Source of the DNA: Pseudomonadota bacterium
GTDB taxonomy: Bacteria; Pseudomonadota; Alphaproteobacteria; Caulobacterales; Caulobacteraceae
Direction of reading: 5' to 3'
Assembly: GCA_021808285.1 (NCBI GenBank)
Contig: JAKBBV010000032.1
Location: 1 to 32,918 of the forward strand
Length of the DNA stretch: 32,918 bases
A program made the position numbers and the translations under genes. The notes beneath the pieces are model-generated. The model was not told the origin of the DNA. It did not search any database and saw only the letters and a list, made by a program, of their open reading frames with translations. Within the stretch, counting starts at the first letter, position 1, and every line of letters starts with the position of its first letter. Below, piece after piece: positions 7,927-16,661 of the stretch.

Positions 7927-8973
7927 GTGTTGGCTCATCGCGTGCGCTCACTGTCGGAGATCCTGACGGATCGCGCCCGGGAGGCGGGCGGCCGCTCGGG
8001 TGAGACGATCTCCCTCATCGAGGGTCTTTGCGGGGCGGCGGCGCAGCTGGCCCAAAGAGTCGCGACTCCGGCGGCGGACGGGTCATTGGGCGACTATGTG
8101 GGCGCGGCCAACAGCGATGGCGATCACCAACGCCTTCTCGACATCGTCGCTGAGGAGCTTTGCCAGAAGGCCGCAGCCGGCGCGGGTGTTGGGCCCTACC
8201 TCTCTGAAGAAACGGACGGCCCCTTGACCCTCGTGCGGGGCGGGCGCTTGGCCCTGGCCATCGATCCGCTGGACGGTTCCTCGAATATCGCTGTCAACGG
8301 CGTTATCGGCAGCATTTTCGCGATCTTTCCAGCTCCGCAAGGCGCGGATCGGGATCCCGGCCTCGCTTTCGCGCAGACCGGGCGCGGGGTCATTGCCGCC
8401 GGTTTCTTCATGTACGGCCCCCAGACCCGCCTGGTCGTCAGTGTGGGCGCCGGTGTGGACATCTTCGCCCTTGATCCCGCTTCGCGGGGCTTCGTCCTCA
8501 TGGAGGAGCGCGTTCGACTTCCTGGCGGCGGTCGGGAGTTCGCCATCAATGCGGCTAATGCCCGGTATTGGCGAGAGCCGGTCCGTCGCTACATCGATGA
8601 CTGCCTCGCCGGGGCGGATGGCCCCCGTGGAGAGAACTTCAATATGCGCTGGGCGGGATCGATGGTCGCGGATGTTTACCGCATCCTCGGCCGCGGCGGC
8701 GTGTTTCTCTATCCGGCTGATGTCCGCCCCGGGTACGAGCGAGGGCGCCTGCGATTGGTCTATGAGGCCCTTCCCATGGCGTTCCTGGTCGAGCAGGCGG
8801 GCGGCGCCGCCACCGATGGCGACACGGCGATTCTCGACCTTTCCGCGGCCAAGCCCCACCAGCGGGCGCCCGTCATCCTCGGTGATGCGGACGAGGTCGC
8901 GATCCTGCGGTCCCTGCACATGACGCCTCAAGACCAGTTCCCTCGGACCTCAAGGCTGAGCGTCGCCGGATGA
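7927..8973 (+). CDS. fbp: Class I fructose-1,6-bisphosphatase
   Basis: Removes the 1-phosphate of fructose-1,6-bisphosphate in gluconeogenesis and, where present, the Calvin cycle. 348 residues. The metal and phosphate signature is DPLDGSSNI at 113-121, with the metal-binding acids of SEE at 93-95 upstream. Also visible are [37 protein letters not shown] and the substrate-binding [18 protein letters not shown]. The start is GTG 7927, with AGAGGAG at 7915-7921, 5 nt away; TTG 7930 is an alternative. It overlaps rpe by ATGA. A class I fbp next to rpe recalls cbb operons, but no RuBisCO or phosphoribulokinase gene is in the window. Confidence 0.96.
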   Translation: MLAHRVRSLSEILTDRAREAGGRSGETISLIEGLCGAAAQLAQRVATPAADGSLGDYVGAANSDGDHQRLLDIVAEELCQKAAAGAGVGPYLSEETDGPLTLVRGGRLALAIDPLDGSSNIAVNGVIGSIFAIFPAPQGADRDPGLAFAQTGRGVIAAGFFMYGPQTRLVVSVGAGVDIFALDPASRGFVLMEERVRLPGGGREFAINAANARYWREPVRRYIDDCLAGADGPRGENFNMRWAGSMVADVYRILGRGGVFLYPADVRPGYERGRLRLVYEALPMAFLVEQAGGAATDGDTAILDLSAAKPHQRAPVILGDADEVAILRSLHMTPQDQFPRTSRLSVAG

Positions 8974-9674
8974 TCGGCGCCAATCTCGTCATTGCGCCAT
9001 CGATCTTGTCGGCCGACTTTGCCCGCTTGGGCGAGGAGGTTCGCGATGTCGTCGCGGCGGGGGCGGACTGGGTCCACGTGGACGTTATGGACGGTCACTT
9101 CGTGCCCAATCTGACGATCGGTCCGGATGTTCTGCGGGCCATTCGCAAGTGGACCGACCGGCCCATGGACGTTCACCTCATGATCGCGCCGGTGGATCCC
9201 TATCTTGAGGCCTTCGCTCAGGCCGGGGCCGACCTGATCACCGTGCACGTCGAGTCCGGCCCCCATGTCCACCGTTCCTTGCAGAGGGTCCGAGCGCTGG
9301 GAAAGAAGGTCGGCGTCACCCTGAATCCGGGCACGCCGGTGTCGGCCCTGGAGGCGGTCATCGGCCTGGTCGATCTTGTCCTGGTGATGTCCGTCAATCC
9401 GGGGTTTGGCGGACAAACCTTCATCCCGGAGGCGATCGGGCGTGTGCGGGCGATACGCGACATGGCCGGCGACAGACCCCTCCGCGTGCAGGTGGACGGC
9501 GGCGTGAACCCGGACAACGTCGGGCTGTTGACCGCGGCTGGGGCGGATGCGGTCGTCGCCGGTTCGGCGGTCTTCAGAGGAGGGCGCCAGGCCTACGCGG
9601 GAAATATCAGCGCGTTGCGCAGGTCAGCTGAACAGGGCCGCAGGGCCTATGCCCCGCCGCTTCCCGAGGATTAG
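8970..9674 (+). CDS. rpe: Ribulose-phosphate 3-epimerase
   Basis: TIM-barrel enzyme that interconverts ribulose-5-phosphate and xylulose-5-phosphate in the pentose phosphate pathway. 234 residues. Motifs: [16 protein letters not shown] at about 9-24, [17 protein letters not shown] (metal-binding His and catalytic Asp), DVHLMI, the [13 protein letters not shown] loop, and VDGGVNPDN with the second catalytic Asp, followed by the phosphate-binding AGSAVFRG. The ATG overlaps the fbp stop by four bases, so the two sugar-phosphate enzymes are co-translated. cobT begins 48 nt downstream. Confidence 0.97.
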   Translation: MIGANLVIAPSILSADFARLGEEVRDVVAAGADWVHVDVMDGHFVPNLTIGPDVLRAIRKWTDRPMDVHLMIAPVDPYLEAFAQAGADLITVHVESGPHVHRSLQRVRALGKKVGVTLNPGTPVSALEAVIGLVDLVLVMSVNPGFGGQTFIPEAIGRVRAIRDMAGDRPLRVQVDGGVNPDNVGLLTAAGADAVVAGSAVFRGGRQAYAGNISALRRSAEQGRRAYAPPLPED

Positions 9675-9722
9675 CCGACTTCGGCCGTTTCCGTCGCGCG
9701 GCGGGCGGGCTAAACCGGTGAC

Positions 9723-11663
9723 ATGAGTTCGAAGGAGACCCCCGGCGAGATCTTCAAGCGCGCCTTGGCGCACGCGGCGCGTTCGCTTGCCGAGCAACCT
9801 GACCTTGAGGTGATCTTTTCCGGCGATGGTCCCAGCCTTCAGGGCCACCGGGCGGTTCTGCCCCACCCGCCCCGGGAGCTGTCCGGACCCGAGGCTCAGA
9901 GGCTGAGGGGGCTCGCCGACCAGATGGCGCTGCGCCTGGCGCATCACGATGAGGCGGTTCACGCGCGATCCAAGCCAAGATCGGCCGAGGGATTGCAGGT
10001 CTATGAAGCGCTTGAGCAGGCCCGGATCGAGGCCATAGGGGCGAACGCCCTCGCCGGAGTGAAAGCGAATCTCGCCGAGGTCTGGGAGCATGCCGCCCAG
10101 CGCAAAGGCCTCAATCACATCGTTGATCCCAGCACGGCGTCCATGGCCGATGTGGTCGCCCTGATGGCCCGCGAGCGCATGACCGGCGCGCCGCCGCCGG
10201 CGGCGGCGAAAACCCTTGTGGACGCTTTGCGCGAACAGATCGAGGCCAAGGCGGGCCCGGCGCTCGATCGACTGTCCACAAGCCTGACCGACCAGAGGGC
10301 CTTCGCCCGGATTGCGCGGGAGGTGGTCCGTGACCTCGCCATGGGCGACGATCTCTCGGATGCGCCCGATCAGGACGTCCAGGATGATGAGGACCAGGAC
10401 TCGGACGCGGAGTCGTCCAGCGAGAGCCAGAGCCAGGAGGAAAGCCCTTCACCGTCCTCCGACGCCTCGGATGATGGGGAGACAAGCGCCCGCGAGTCAG
10501 AGTCCGCAGAGACGGAATACGCGTCGGCGGACGATGACTCCGAGTCGCGGGATGTCGATGAGGACATGGATGCGGCGGAGGGTGATCGTCCCGCCCGCCC
10601 TGACCTGAAGGACCCGGGCCGGGCCGAACCCGTCTACAAGATCTACACCGCTGCTCATGACGAAATCGTTCAGGCGGAGGACCTGTGCGACCCGGAGGAG
10701 CTCACCCGGCTGCGCGCCTATCTCGATCAGCAGCTGGCCAGTCTTTCGAACGTTGTCTCACGCCTCGCCAACCGCCTTCAACGCAAGCTGCTCGCCCAGC
10801 AGAACCGCAACTGGAGCTTCGACCTTGAAGAGGGTCTCCTGGATGTCGCCCGGCTGACACGTGTGATCGTCGATCCCACCGCGCCGCTGTCGTTCAAGCA
10901 GGAAGAAGACACCGAATTTCGCGACACTGTGGTCAGCCTACTGATCGATAATTCTGGATCCATGCGCGGGCGCCCGATCATGGTCGCGGCGGTCTGCGCC
11001 GACATTCTCGCCCGGACCCTGGAGCGCTGTGGCGTGAAGGTCGAGGTTCTGGGTTTCACCACCAGAGCCTGGAAGGGCGGCGCCTCGCGCGATGACTGGC
11101 TGAAGGCGGGAAAGCCCCCATCTCCGGGCCGCCTGAACGATCTGCGCCACATTGTCTATAAGAGCGCAGATGCTCCGTGGCGGCGCGCCCGGCGCAATCT
11201 AGGCCTGATGATGCGCGAGGGCCTGTTGAAGGAGAATATCGACGGGGAGGCGTTGATGTGGGCGCACCAGCGACTCATCGGGCGGCCGGAGCAGCGGCGG
11301 ATCCTGATGGTCATCTCCGATGGGGCGCCGGTAGACGACAGCACCCTGTCGGTCAATTCAGGACACTATCTGGAACGGCATCTGCGACGGGTCATCGCCG
11401 ACATCGAGGCCCGTTCGCCCATAGAGCTGATCGCAATCGGCATTGGGCATGACGTCACACGCTATTACAGCCGGGCGGTGACGATCGTCGATGTGGAGCA
11501 GCTTGGCGGCGCCATGACCGAGCAATTGGCCGCACTCTTTGAGGAGCAACGCCGGGCGGCGCCGGGAAAGCCGGGCACGCTCACTCTTGAGCCGCCGCCG
11601 ACCGTGGAGGGCGCCGCCGCGGCGTCTAGCCGGCGTGCGGCGGGCCGTCCGGTGCGCGCGTGA
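9723..11663 (+). CDS. cobT: Aerobic cobaltochelatase subunit CobT
   Basis: With CobN and the AAA+ subunit CobS, CobT inserts cobalt into hydrogenobyrinic acid a,c-diamide in the aerobic cobalamin pathway. 646 residues. The N-terminal helical region (1-205) contains the family segment [21 protein letters not shown] strongly acidic Asp/Glu/Ser-rich linker runs from about 209 to 290. A C-terminal von Willebrand A domain carries the MIDAS motif DNSGSMRG at 409-416. The protein ends in a short basic tail. An 18-20 bp perfect palindrome inside the gene (10189-10208) is explained by the coding of an alanine/proline stretch. cobS and cobN are not in the window. The stop overlaps the lldD GTG start. 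Not to be confused with the unrelated Salmonella phosphoribosyltransferase of the same name. Confidence 0.96.
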   Translation: MSSKETPGEIFKRALAHAARSLAEQPDLEVIFSGDGPSLQGHRAVLPHPPRELSGPEAQRLRGLADQMALRLAHHDEAVHARSKPRSAEGLQVYEALEQARIEAIGANALAGVKANLAEVWEHAAQRKGLNHIVDPSTASMADVVALMARERMTGAPPPAAAKTLVDALREQIEAKAGPALDRLSTSLTDQRAFARIAREVVRDLAMGDDLSDAPDQDVQDDEDQDSDAESSSESQSQEESPSPSSDASDDGETSARESESAETEYASADDDSESRDVDEDMDAAEGDRPARPDLKDPGRAEPVYKIYTAAHDEIVQAEDLCDPEELTRLRAYLDQQLASLSNVVSRLANRLQRKLLAQQNRNWSFDLEEGLLDVARLTRVIVDPTAPLSFKQEEDTEFRDTVVSLLIDNSGSMRGRPIMVAAVCADILARTLERCGVKVEVLGFTTRAWKGGASRDDWLKAGKPPSPGRLNDLRHIVYKSADAPWRRARRNLGLMMREGLLKENIDGEALMWAHQRLIGRPEQRRILMVISDGAPVDDSTLSVNSGHYLERHLRRVIADIEARSPIELIAIGIGHDVTRYYSRAVTIVDVEQLGGAMTEQLAALFEEQRRAAPGKPGTLTLEPPPTVEGAAAASSRRAAGRPVRA

Positions 11664-12793
11664 AAACCATATCGGTCGCCGACTATCGGCTGGCGGCGCG
11701 GCGGCGCCTGCCGCGCGTCCTGTTCGATTATATTGACGGCGGTTCCTATGGCGAGCGGACCCTCGCCGCCAATGTTGAGGATTTCGCCCGCCTGACCCTG
11801 CGCCAAAGGGTGCTGAGGGATGTCTCCCATCTCAATTTCGGCGTCGAACTGTTCGGCCAGTCTCTGGCCATGCCGGTGATCCTCGCTCCGGTGGGGCTCT
11901 CGGGGCTCTACGCCAGGCGTGGCGAAGTCCAGGCCGCACGGGCCGCCGCCAAGGCGGGGATCCCTTTCAGCCTCTCGACCATGGGTGTGGCGACGGCCGC
12001 ACAGGTCGCGCGAGAGGTTCAACCGCCGTGGTATCAGCTCTATATGATCAAGGACCGCGGCTTCATGAGCGAGCTCATGGCCCGCGTGCGAGAGGCCGGA
12101 TGCCCGGCGCTACTGTTCACCGTCGACCTCCCGGTTCCAGGTTCGCGCTACCGCGATGCGCGCCACGGCATGACCGATCCGCGATGGAGGGCCCGGGTGA
12201 GCCAGGCGTGCGATGGCCTTGCGCATCCTGGCTGGCTCTGGGATGTGCGTGTGCGCGGAGGCGCCTGGACGCTGGGTAATCTTGCCGGCGCTGGCGAGGG
12301 TCTGACGAGCCTCAACCAGTTCTGGAGCTGGATCGGCCGACAGTTCGACGCCTCCCTCACCTGGCGCGATATCGACTGGGTGCGCGAGCGTTGGCCCGGG
12401 CCGCTGATCCTCAAGGGGGTTCTGGATGTGGAGGACGCGCGGGCGGCACGCTCCTGCGGCGTGGACGGCATTGTCGTCTCCAATCACGGTGGCCGGCAGC
12501 TGGACAGCGCGCCGTCGTCAATTTCGGTGTTGCCGGATATCGCTCAGGCGGTTGGCTCGGACCTCACCGTGTTGATGGATGGCGGCGTTCGGTCTGGTCT
12601 GGATGTGCTGAAGGCGCTCAGTCTGGGCGCCAGGGCCTGTCTGATCGGCCGGGCCTGGGCCTTTGCCCTGGCTGCGGGCGGCGAGGCGGGGGTCACCGGG
12701 CTTCTCGAGCTCCTGCGCCAGGAATTGCGGATGGCAATGTCACTGACGGGATGCACGGACGCAGCCCAGGCGAGCCGCGAACTTCTCACCTAA
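11660..12793 (+). CDS. lldD: FMN-dependent alpha-hydroxy acid dehydrogenase, likely L-lactate dehydrogenase
   Basis: Oxidises L-lactate to pyruvate, probably passing electrons to the membrane quinone pool. 377 residues. Features in order: [15 protein letters not shown] with an active-site Tyr near residue 24, [15 protein letters not shown] (FMN binding), [42 protein letters not shown] with Lys252, and SNHGGRQLD at 274-282 with the catalytic His276 and Arg279. The FMN-phosphate loop [15 protein letters not shown] follows. The start is GTG 11660, overlapping the cobT stop as GTGA. Related glycolate or mandelate dehydrogenases share these motifs, so the exact hydroxy-acid is inferred. The 3' end overlaps mtgA tail to tail by four bases. 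Confidence 0.88.
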   Translation: MKTISVADYRLAARRRLPRVLFDYIDGGSYGERTLAANVEDFARLTLRQRVLRDVSHLNFGVELFGQSLAMPVILAPVGLSGLYARRGEVQAARAAAKAGIPFSLSTMGVATAAQVAREVQPPWYQLYMIKDRGFMSELMARVREAGCPALLFTVDLPVPGSRYRDARHGMTDPRWRARVSQACDGLAHPGWLWDVRVRGGAWTLGNLAGAGEGLTSLNQFWSWIGRQFDASLTWRDIDWVRERWPGPLILKGVLDVEDARAARSCGVDGIVVSNHGGRQLDSAPSSISVLPDIAQAVGSDLTVLMDGGVRSGLDVLKALSLGARACLIGRAWAFALAAGGEAGVTGLLELLRQELRMAMSLTGCTDAAQASRELLT

Positions 12794-13497
12794 TCTTCAA
12801 GGACGCAGGCGGCGAGGCCGTCGCGCGCGACCGTGTCCGAGCGCGCCTGAATGCTGCCGGTGCGGCGGCGGACATAGGGGCCGGGCCGGGTCGCCTTCCA
12901 TTTCAACGGGTCAGGGAGAATGGCGGCCAGACGGCCGGCCTCCTCAGGCGACAGGTTTCTGGCGCTGACGTGGAAGTCGTGGCGCGCGGCGGCGCCGACG
13001 CCATAGACCCCGGGGCCCATCTCGATGGTGTTCAGATAGACCTCCATGATCCGCCGCTTTCCCCACAGGGCCTCGATCAACACAGTGAACACCGCCTCGG
13101 CGCCCTTTCGCACCCAGGAGCGGCCCGGCCAAAGAAACACATTCTTCGCCGTCTGCTGAGAGATGGTCGATCCGCCGCGCAGGCGGCCTTTTCCGCTTTC
13201 GTCATGCTTCAGGGCGGCGTCGATGGCGCGGAAGTCGAACCCGTGATGGCTGCAGAATCGGGAGTCTTCTGAGGCGATCACCGCCCGCACCATTACGGTT
13301 GAGATAGAGGAGATGGGCGTCCACTCCCGCTCCAGCCCGTGGCCCTCGACGAGTCGCTCGATCATCAGGATCGTGATCGGAGGCGGAACGAACCTGTAGA
13401 TCGCGACCCACGCAGGCGGAATGATGATCGCCGCGAGGAACAGTCGAGCCGCCAGTCGCCGGAAGCCTCCCGTCTTTCGTCGGATGTCTCGCGTCAT
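12790..13497 (-). CDS. mtgA: Monofunctional biosynthetic peptidoglycan transglycosylase
   Basis: A GT51 glycosyltransferase that polymerises lipid II into glycan strands on the periplasmic face. From ATG 13497 it has 235 residues, close to E. coli MtgA. One N-terminal membrane anchor spans about residues 18-36. Catalytic Glu77 lies in IASEDSRF. The family signatures HHGFDFRAIDAAL, RGGSTISQQTAKNVFLW, SWVRKGAEA and a MEVYLNTIEMGPGVYGV segment follow in order. A longer reading from GTG 13558-13560 would add 21 basic residues and cannot be excluded. The stop overlaps lldD convergently. The divergent neighbour is a nitroreductase 108 bp away. There is no transpeptidase domain. Confidence 0.95.
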   Translation of the reverse strand: MTRDIRRKTGGFRRLAARLFLAAIIIPPAWVAIYRFVPPPITILMIERLVEGHGLEREWTPISSISTVMVRAVIASEDSRFCSHHGFDFRAIDAALKHDESGKGRLRGGSTISQQTAKNVFLWPGRSWVRKGAEAVFTVLIEALWGKRRIMEVYLNTIEMGPGVYGVGAAARHDFHVSARNLSPEEAGRLAAILPDPLKWKATRPGPYVRRRTGSIQARSDTVARDGLAACVLED

Positions 13498-13605
13498 GAT
13501 GATCGGCTGCTCGCGACGCCTTGCACTGGGTCCGTGCCCTGCCTTAGGTCTCCTGCGCACAGCGGCGCGTCAAGTGATCGCCGTCGTCGCCATGAAGGAG
13601 AGAGG

Positions 13606-14262
13606 ATGAAGGTCACCGAGGCGGTGCTGTCCCGAAAATCTGTGCGGGCCTTTCGCCCCGACCCCGTCCCCGGCGAGATGGTGCGTGATATTCTTGAGAC
13701 GGCGCGCTGGGCCCCTTCCGGCGGGAACCTTCAGCCCTGGCGCGTCTATGCCCTGGCGGGTCAGCCCCTGGCGGATTTCAAGGCGGAGGTCGCCGCTGGA
13801 GGGGCCGAGGAGCCGGAATACGACGTCTACCCGCCCGAACTGTGGGAGCCGTTCCGGACCCGGAGGTTCGTTTGCGGAGAGGATCTTTACGCCTCGATCG
13901 GGATTCCCCGTGAGGACAGGGCGGGACGGCTTCGTCAGCTGGCGCGAAATATCGACTTCTTCGGCGCTCCGGTGGGCCTGTTCTTCTGTCTGGACCGTGG
14001 TCTTGGGCCCCCGCAATGGTCCGACCTCGGCATGTTCATGCAAACTGTGATGCTCTTGGCGCAGGAGCGGGGTCTGGCCACCTGCGCTCAGGAATTCTGG
14101 GCGCGCTACCCCACCATTATCGCCCGCTTTCTGGGCCTTTCGGAGGAGCTTCAGGTATTCAGCGGCATGGCCCTGGGCTTTGAGGACGTCTCGGCGGCCA
14201 TCAATGGCTGGCGAACGCGGCGTGACGCTTTTGAGGTCTGGGCCGAGATGCGCGGCTTCTGA
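13606..14262 (+). CDS. Nitroreductase family FMN oxidoreductase
   Basis: 218 residues from ATG 13606, chosen because AAGGAGAGAGG lies directly upstream and the protein starts at the family's first helix (MKVTEAVLSRKSVRAF). The reading frame stays open for a further 89 codons upstream, but these would run into the mtgA region and look non-coding. FMN-binding features are RKSVRAFRPD, ETARWAPSGGNLQPWRV and a late segment around GMALGFEDVSAAINGW. Members reduce nitroaromatics, quinones or enones with NAD(P)H; the natural substrate is unknown. It is separated from mtgA by a short divergent region and from the MarR gene by a hairpin. Confidence 0.9.
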   Translation: MKVTEAVLSRKSVRAFRPDPVPGEMVRDILETARWAPSGGNLQPWRVYALAGQPLADFKAEVAAGGAEEPEYDVYPPELWEPFRTRRFVCGEDLYASIGIPREDRAGRLRQLARNIDFFGAPVGLFFCLDRGLGPPQWSDLGMFMQTVMLLAQERGLATCAQEFWARYPTIIARFLGLSEELQVFSGMALGFEDVSAAINGWRTRRDAFEVWAEMRGF

Positions 14263-14280
14263 GCCCCCTGAGGCCAGAAC

Positions 14281-14302
14281 GTCTCCCGCGCCGGCAGGAG
14301 AC
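14281..14302. terminator. Possible bidirectional terminator hairpin
   Basis: GTCTCC at 14281-14286 pairs with GGAGAC at 14297-14302 around a 10-nt loop. It sits between the convergent nitroreductase and MarR genes. There is no U-run on either side, so confidence is limited. Confidence 0.35.
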
Positions 14303-14351
14303 CATTCGCGCTGGATTCAAGGATTTGCGCGTCATCTGATCGCACCGCGTT

Positions 14352-14960
14352 TCAGGCGGTGAGAGCCGATTCCTCTGTGGCTTTCCGCGCCTTCTTGGCC
14401 TTGATCTTCTTCTTGTTCGGCTTCCCAGCCTTCCCCTTGCCGCGCTTTGGCTTGACCTCTGCGAGCGGACCGTCGGCCGCCGCTGCGAGATGGGTCAGGA
14501 GCTTCAACAGGGTCTCGCGCTTCTTTGGGGACAGGACGGACAACAGGCGTCGATCAGCGGCGGCGGCGGCCAGCGCCGCGTCATCCAGGGCCGCGCGTCC
14601 GGATGAGGACAAGCGCACCGTGTTGGCCCGGCCATCGGTTGCTGATCTCTCACGTTGCAGAAGGCCCTTGGCGAGGAGGCGTGAGACGAGATCCGCCAAG
14701 GTGGAGCGATCGATTCCCGTCGCTTTGACGAGGGCGTTCTGGGTGGACCCATCGGCTCCGGCCGCAGCGGCCAGAACCGTGAACTGACGCTGGGTGATCG
14801 GCGACTTTCCGGCGGCCTCCGAATGAAAATCCAAGGCCAGCTGCAAGGCCCGATGGAGCAGATGGGTGGGAGACGCCTGCAGGGCGTCGCGCAGGCTCTT
14901 CCCCGTCTTTCCGGACGAGCTTCTGCCTGCGGCTGTCTTGCCCGCCGCCATCTGGACCAT
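14352..14960 (-). CDS. MarR-family regulator with lysine-rich C-terminal tail
   Basis: About 202 residues from ATG 14958-14960. This start was chosen because GGGAGG (14966-14971, minus strand) lies 5 nt upstream; a longer GTG reading to 15047 has no comparable site. The winged-helix core has the MarR layout: SPITQRQFTVLAAAAG, STQNALVKATGIDRSTLADLVSRLLAKGLLQRE (recognition helix), then the wing ATDGRANTVRLSSSGRAAL. The tail after about residue 165 is unusual: roughly 25 residues made mostly of Lys, Gly, Pro and Arg (KPKRGKGKAGKPNKKKIKAK and beyond), like a histone H1 tail. A short Ala/Gly/Lys segment (AAGKTAAGRSSSGKTGK) also precedes the core. It lies downstream of ispZ on the same strand. Ligand and targets are unknown. 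Confidence 0.82.
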   Translation of the reverse strand: MVQMAAGKTAAGRSSSGKTGKSLRDALQASPTHLLHRALQLALDFHSEAAGKSPITQRQFTVLAAAAGADGSTQNALVKATGIDRSTLADLVSRLLAKGLLQRERSATDGRANTVRLSSSGRAALDDAALAAAAADRRLLSVLSPKKRETLLKLLTHLAAAADGPLAEVKPKRGKGKAGKPNKKKIKAKKARKATEESALTA

Positions 14961-15112
14961 CGACGCCTCCCGGTCTGCCGGCGCGACTGTGATGGCCTCA
15001 ATATTCCCGGGCTTCGCTCTGGCCTTGGTCAAGGCGAGTTCCTCCACGCCGACCGCGGATGCCTTTTAGCTCAGCTAGGCGTCAGTTTCACGACAAAAGC
15101 TCAGTGGTCGGT

Positions 15113-15712
15113 TCACGTGTGCGGGTTGGGCTCGGGCGGGGGCGGCTCGGCGGCCCGCGCCAGGTGAACATGATGGCGCAGAAGAAAGGGCGTCTGAGCA
15201 AAGGCGAAGACGATCGCGACAACGATGATCGCCCCTCGAAAATAGACGAAGACGTGATCACTCTGTGTTCGACGGACCCATTCATTGGCGCCGGCGCAGA
15301 GCCACCAGAAGGCGCCGTAGCGGAGGGTAAGGGTGCGCCAGGCGCGGTCAGGCAGGGTGAAGGCGCCGCCGAGGATCGCCTTGAGCGGATTCTTCCCGAG
15401 TGCAAGTCCGCCGAAAAGGGCCGCGCCGAGAAGACCATCGACGATGGTCATCTTCATCTTGATCCAGTCGTTGTCCTTGAGCGCCAGGCTCAGGCTGCCG
15501 AAAATGAGCGCCAACACCCCACTGACCGCTGGGAGGGGCGCAAGTCGGCGCTCGCTCAGAAGGCCCACAAGGAGACTGATCGCCGAGCCGATGACGACGC
15601 ACCAGGTGGCCAACCGGAAGTCCCGAGTGATGAGGTAGCCGCCGACGAAAGCCACGGCGGGGGCCCCGTCGATGAACATCTTGAGTCCTGACCTGCCGCG
15701 CAGCGAACTCAT
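15113..15712 (-). CDS. ispZ: Inner-membrane septation protein (IspZ/YciB family)
   Basis: 199 residues with about five hydrophobic segments. Recognisable family elements are MFIDGAPAVAFVGGYLITRD, the short loop KDNDWIKMKMTIVDGLLGAALFGGLALGKNPLK, AWRTLTLRYGAFWWLCAGANEWVRR and the final helix before a proline-rich tail (EPPPPEPNPHT). YciB/IspZ proteins are linked to cell-envelope synthesis and division in several bacteria, though the biochemical role is not settled. The ATG overlaps the ftsY stop by four bases (ATGA), giving the common alphaproteobacterial ftsY-ispZ order. It is the last gene of the chain beginning at oxyR or murI. Confidence 0.93.
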   Translation of the reverse strand: MSSLRGRSGLKMFIDGAPAVAFVGGYLITRDFRLATWCVVIGSAISLLVGLLSERRLAPLPAVSGVLALIFGSLSLALKDNDWIKMKMTIVDGLLGAALFGGLALGKNPLKAILGGAFTLPDRAWRTLTLRYGAFWWLCAGANEWVRRTQSDHVFVYFRGAIIVVAIVFAFAQTPFLLRHHVHLARAAEPPPPEPNPHT

Positions 15713-16650
15713 GCGGGAAGGTCCGAAAGCCCCACCAGAGAGCGCGCGAACGCCTTGGCGTCGAAGGGCTGAAGATCGTCGACGCCTTCGCCGACGCCGA
15801 TGAGCTTGATCGGCGAGTCCGACGCTTCAGCGACAGGGACGAGCACGCCGCCTCGCGCTGTGCCGTCGAGTTTGGTGACCACGATTCCGGTCACGCCAAT
15901 CGCGTTGCCGAAAACGTTTTCCTGGGCGAGGGCGTTGCGACCCACGGTGGCGTCGAGCACGAGGAGAACCTCATGGGGGGCCTCGGGATCCACCTTGCGC
16001 AGAACGCGGATCATCTTGGTCAACTCGTCCATCAGCCCCTGCTTGTTCTGGAGCCGGCCGGCGGTGTCGATGAGCAGAACGTCATAACCCTCATCCTTTG
16101 CCATCTGCGCCGCGTCAAAGGCGAGGCCGGCGGCGTCGGCGCCATCTGGCCGGCTGATAAAGGAGGCTCCCGCACGATCCGACCAGACTTTGAGCTGTTC
16201 CACGGCCGCAGCCCGGAAAGTGTCGCCCGCAGCGATCAGCACCTTCGCGCCCCTGGCGGTGAGGTCAGAGGCGATTTTGCCGAGGGTGGTGGTCTTGCCT
16301 GAGCCGTTCACCCCAACGAACAGGACGACGTAGGGTCTTGGTCCGCCCAAGGGATCAAAGCGTCCCTCTCGCGACTCCAGCTCCGCGCCGATCGCCGCCG
16401 CGAGGGCCTCCTTGATCTCGGTGTCGGAGGAGGATTTGCCGAAGCGCTCTGAGGCGAAGCTCGCGGCGATGCGCGATGCCGCCCGGGGCCCCAGGTCGGC
16501 CTCGATCAGCATATCTTCCAGGGCGTCGATCTCGGCCTGTTCAAGCGGTCTGGCGACGAAGGCCTTCACGACCTCGCCGGACAACTGACGCGAGGTGCGC
16601 GACAACCCGTCACTCAGGCGACGCCACCAACCGGGCTTGGTCTCCACCAT
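15709..16650 (-). CDS. ftsY: Signal recognition particle receptor FtsY
   Basis: SRP-GTPase that docks ribosome-SRP complexes to the Sec translocon. 313 residues, with a four-helix N domain from about 20 to 95 and the G domain after it. GTPase motifs: GVNGSGKTTTLGK (G1, 113-125), AGDTFRAAAVEQLKVW (insertion box), DTAGRLQNK (G3, 195-203), TKLDGTARGG (G4) and FIG-like IKLIGVGEGVDDLQPF at the end. The acidic A domain found in E. coli FtsY is nearly absent, as in other short FtsY proteins; the N-terminus MVETKPGWWRRL could be a membrane-binding helix. It starts 11 nt after mtaB and overlaps ispZ. Confidence 0.96.
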   Translation of the reverse strand: MVETKPGWWRRLSDGLSRTSRQLSGEVVKAFVARPLEQAEIDALEDMLIEADLGPRAASRIAASFASERFGKSSSDTEIKEALAAAIGAELESREGRFDPLGGPRPYVVLFVGVNGSGKTTTLGKIASDLTARGAKVLIAAGDTFRAAAVEQLKVWSDRAGASFISRPDGADAAGLAFDAAQMAKDEGYDVLLIDTAGRLQNKQGLMDELTKMIRVLRKVDPEAPHEVLLVLDATVGRNALAQENVFGNAIGVTGIVVTKLDGTARGGVLVPVAEASDSPIKLIGVGEGVDDLQPFDAKAFARSLVGLSDLPA

Positions 16651-16661
16651 GGCGGGCGGGT

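Noticed and set aside
8970-9674. Idea that fbp-rpe marks a Calvin-cycle operon
   Set aside because: No RuBisCO, phosphoribulokinase or CbbR gene is present; both enzymes have general roles in central metabolism.
10189-10208. Perfect 20-bp GC palindrome inside cobT
   Set aside because: It encodes a Pro/Ala repeat (APPPAAAK) in GC-biased codons, so the symmetry is explained by coding.
12391-13272. 293-codon plus-strand open frame across lldD and mtgA
   Set aside because: It is glycine/arginine-rich, spans two convergent genes with clear family motifs, and shows no motif of its own.
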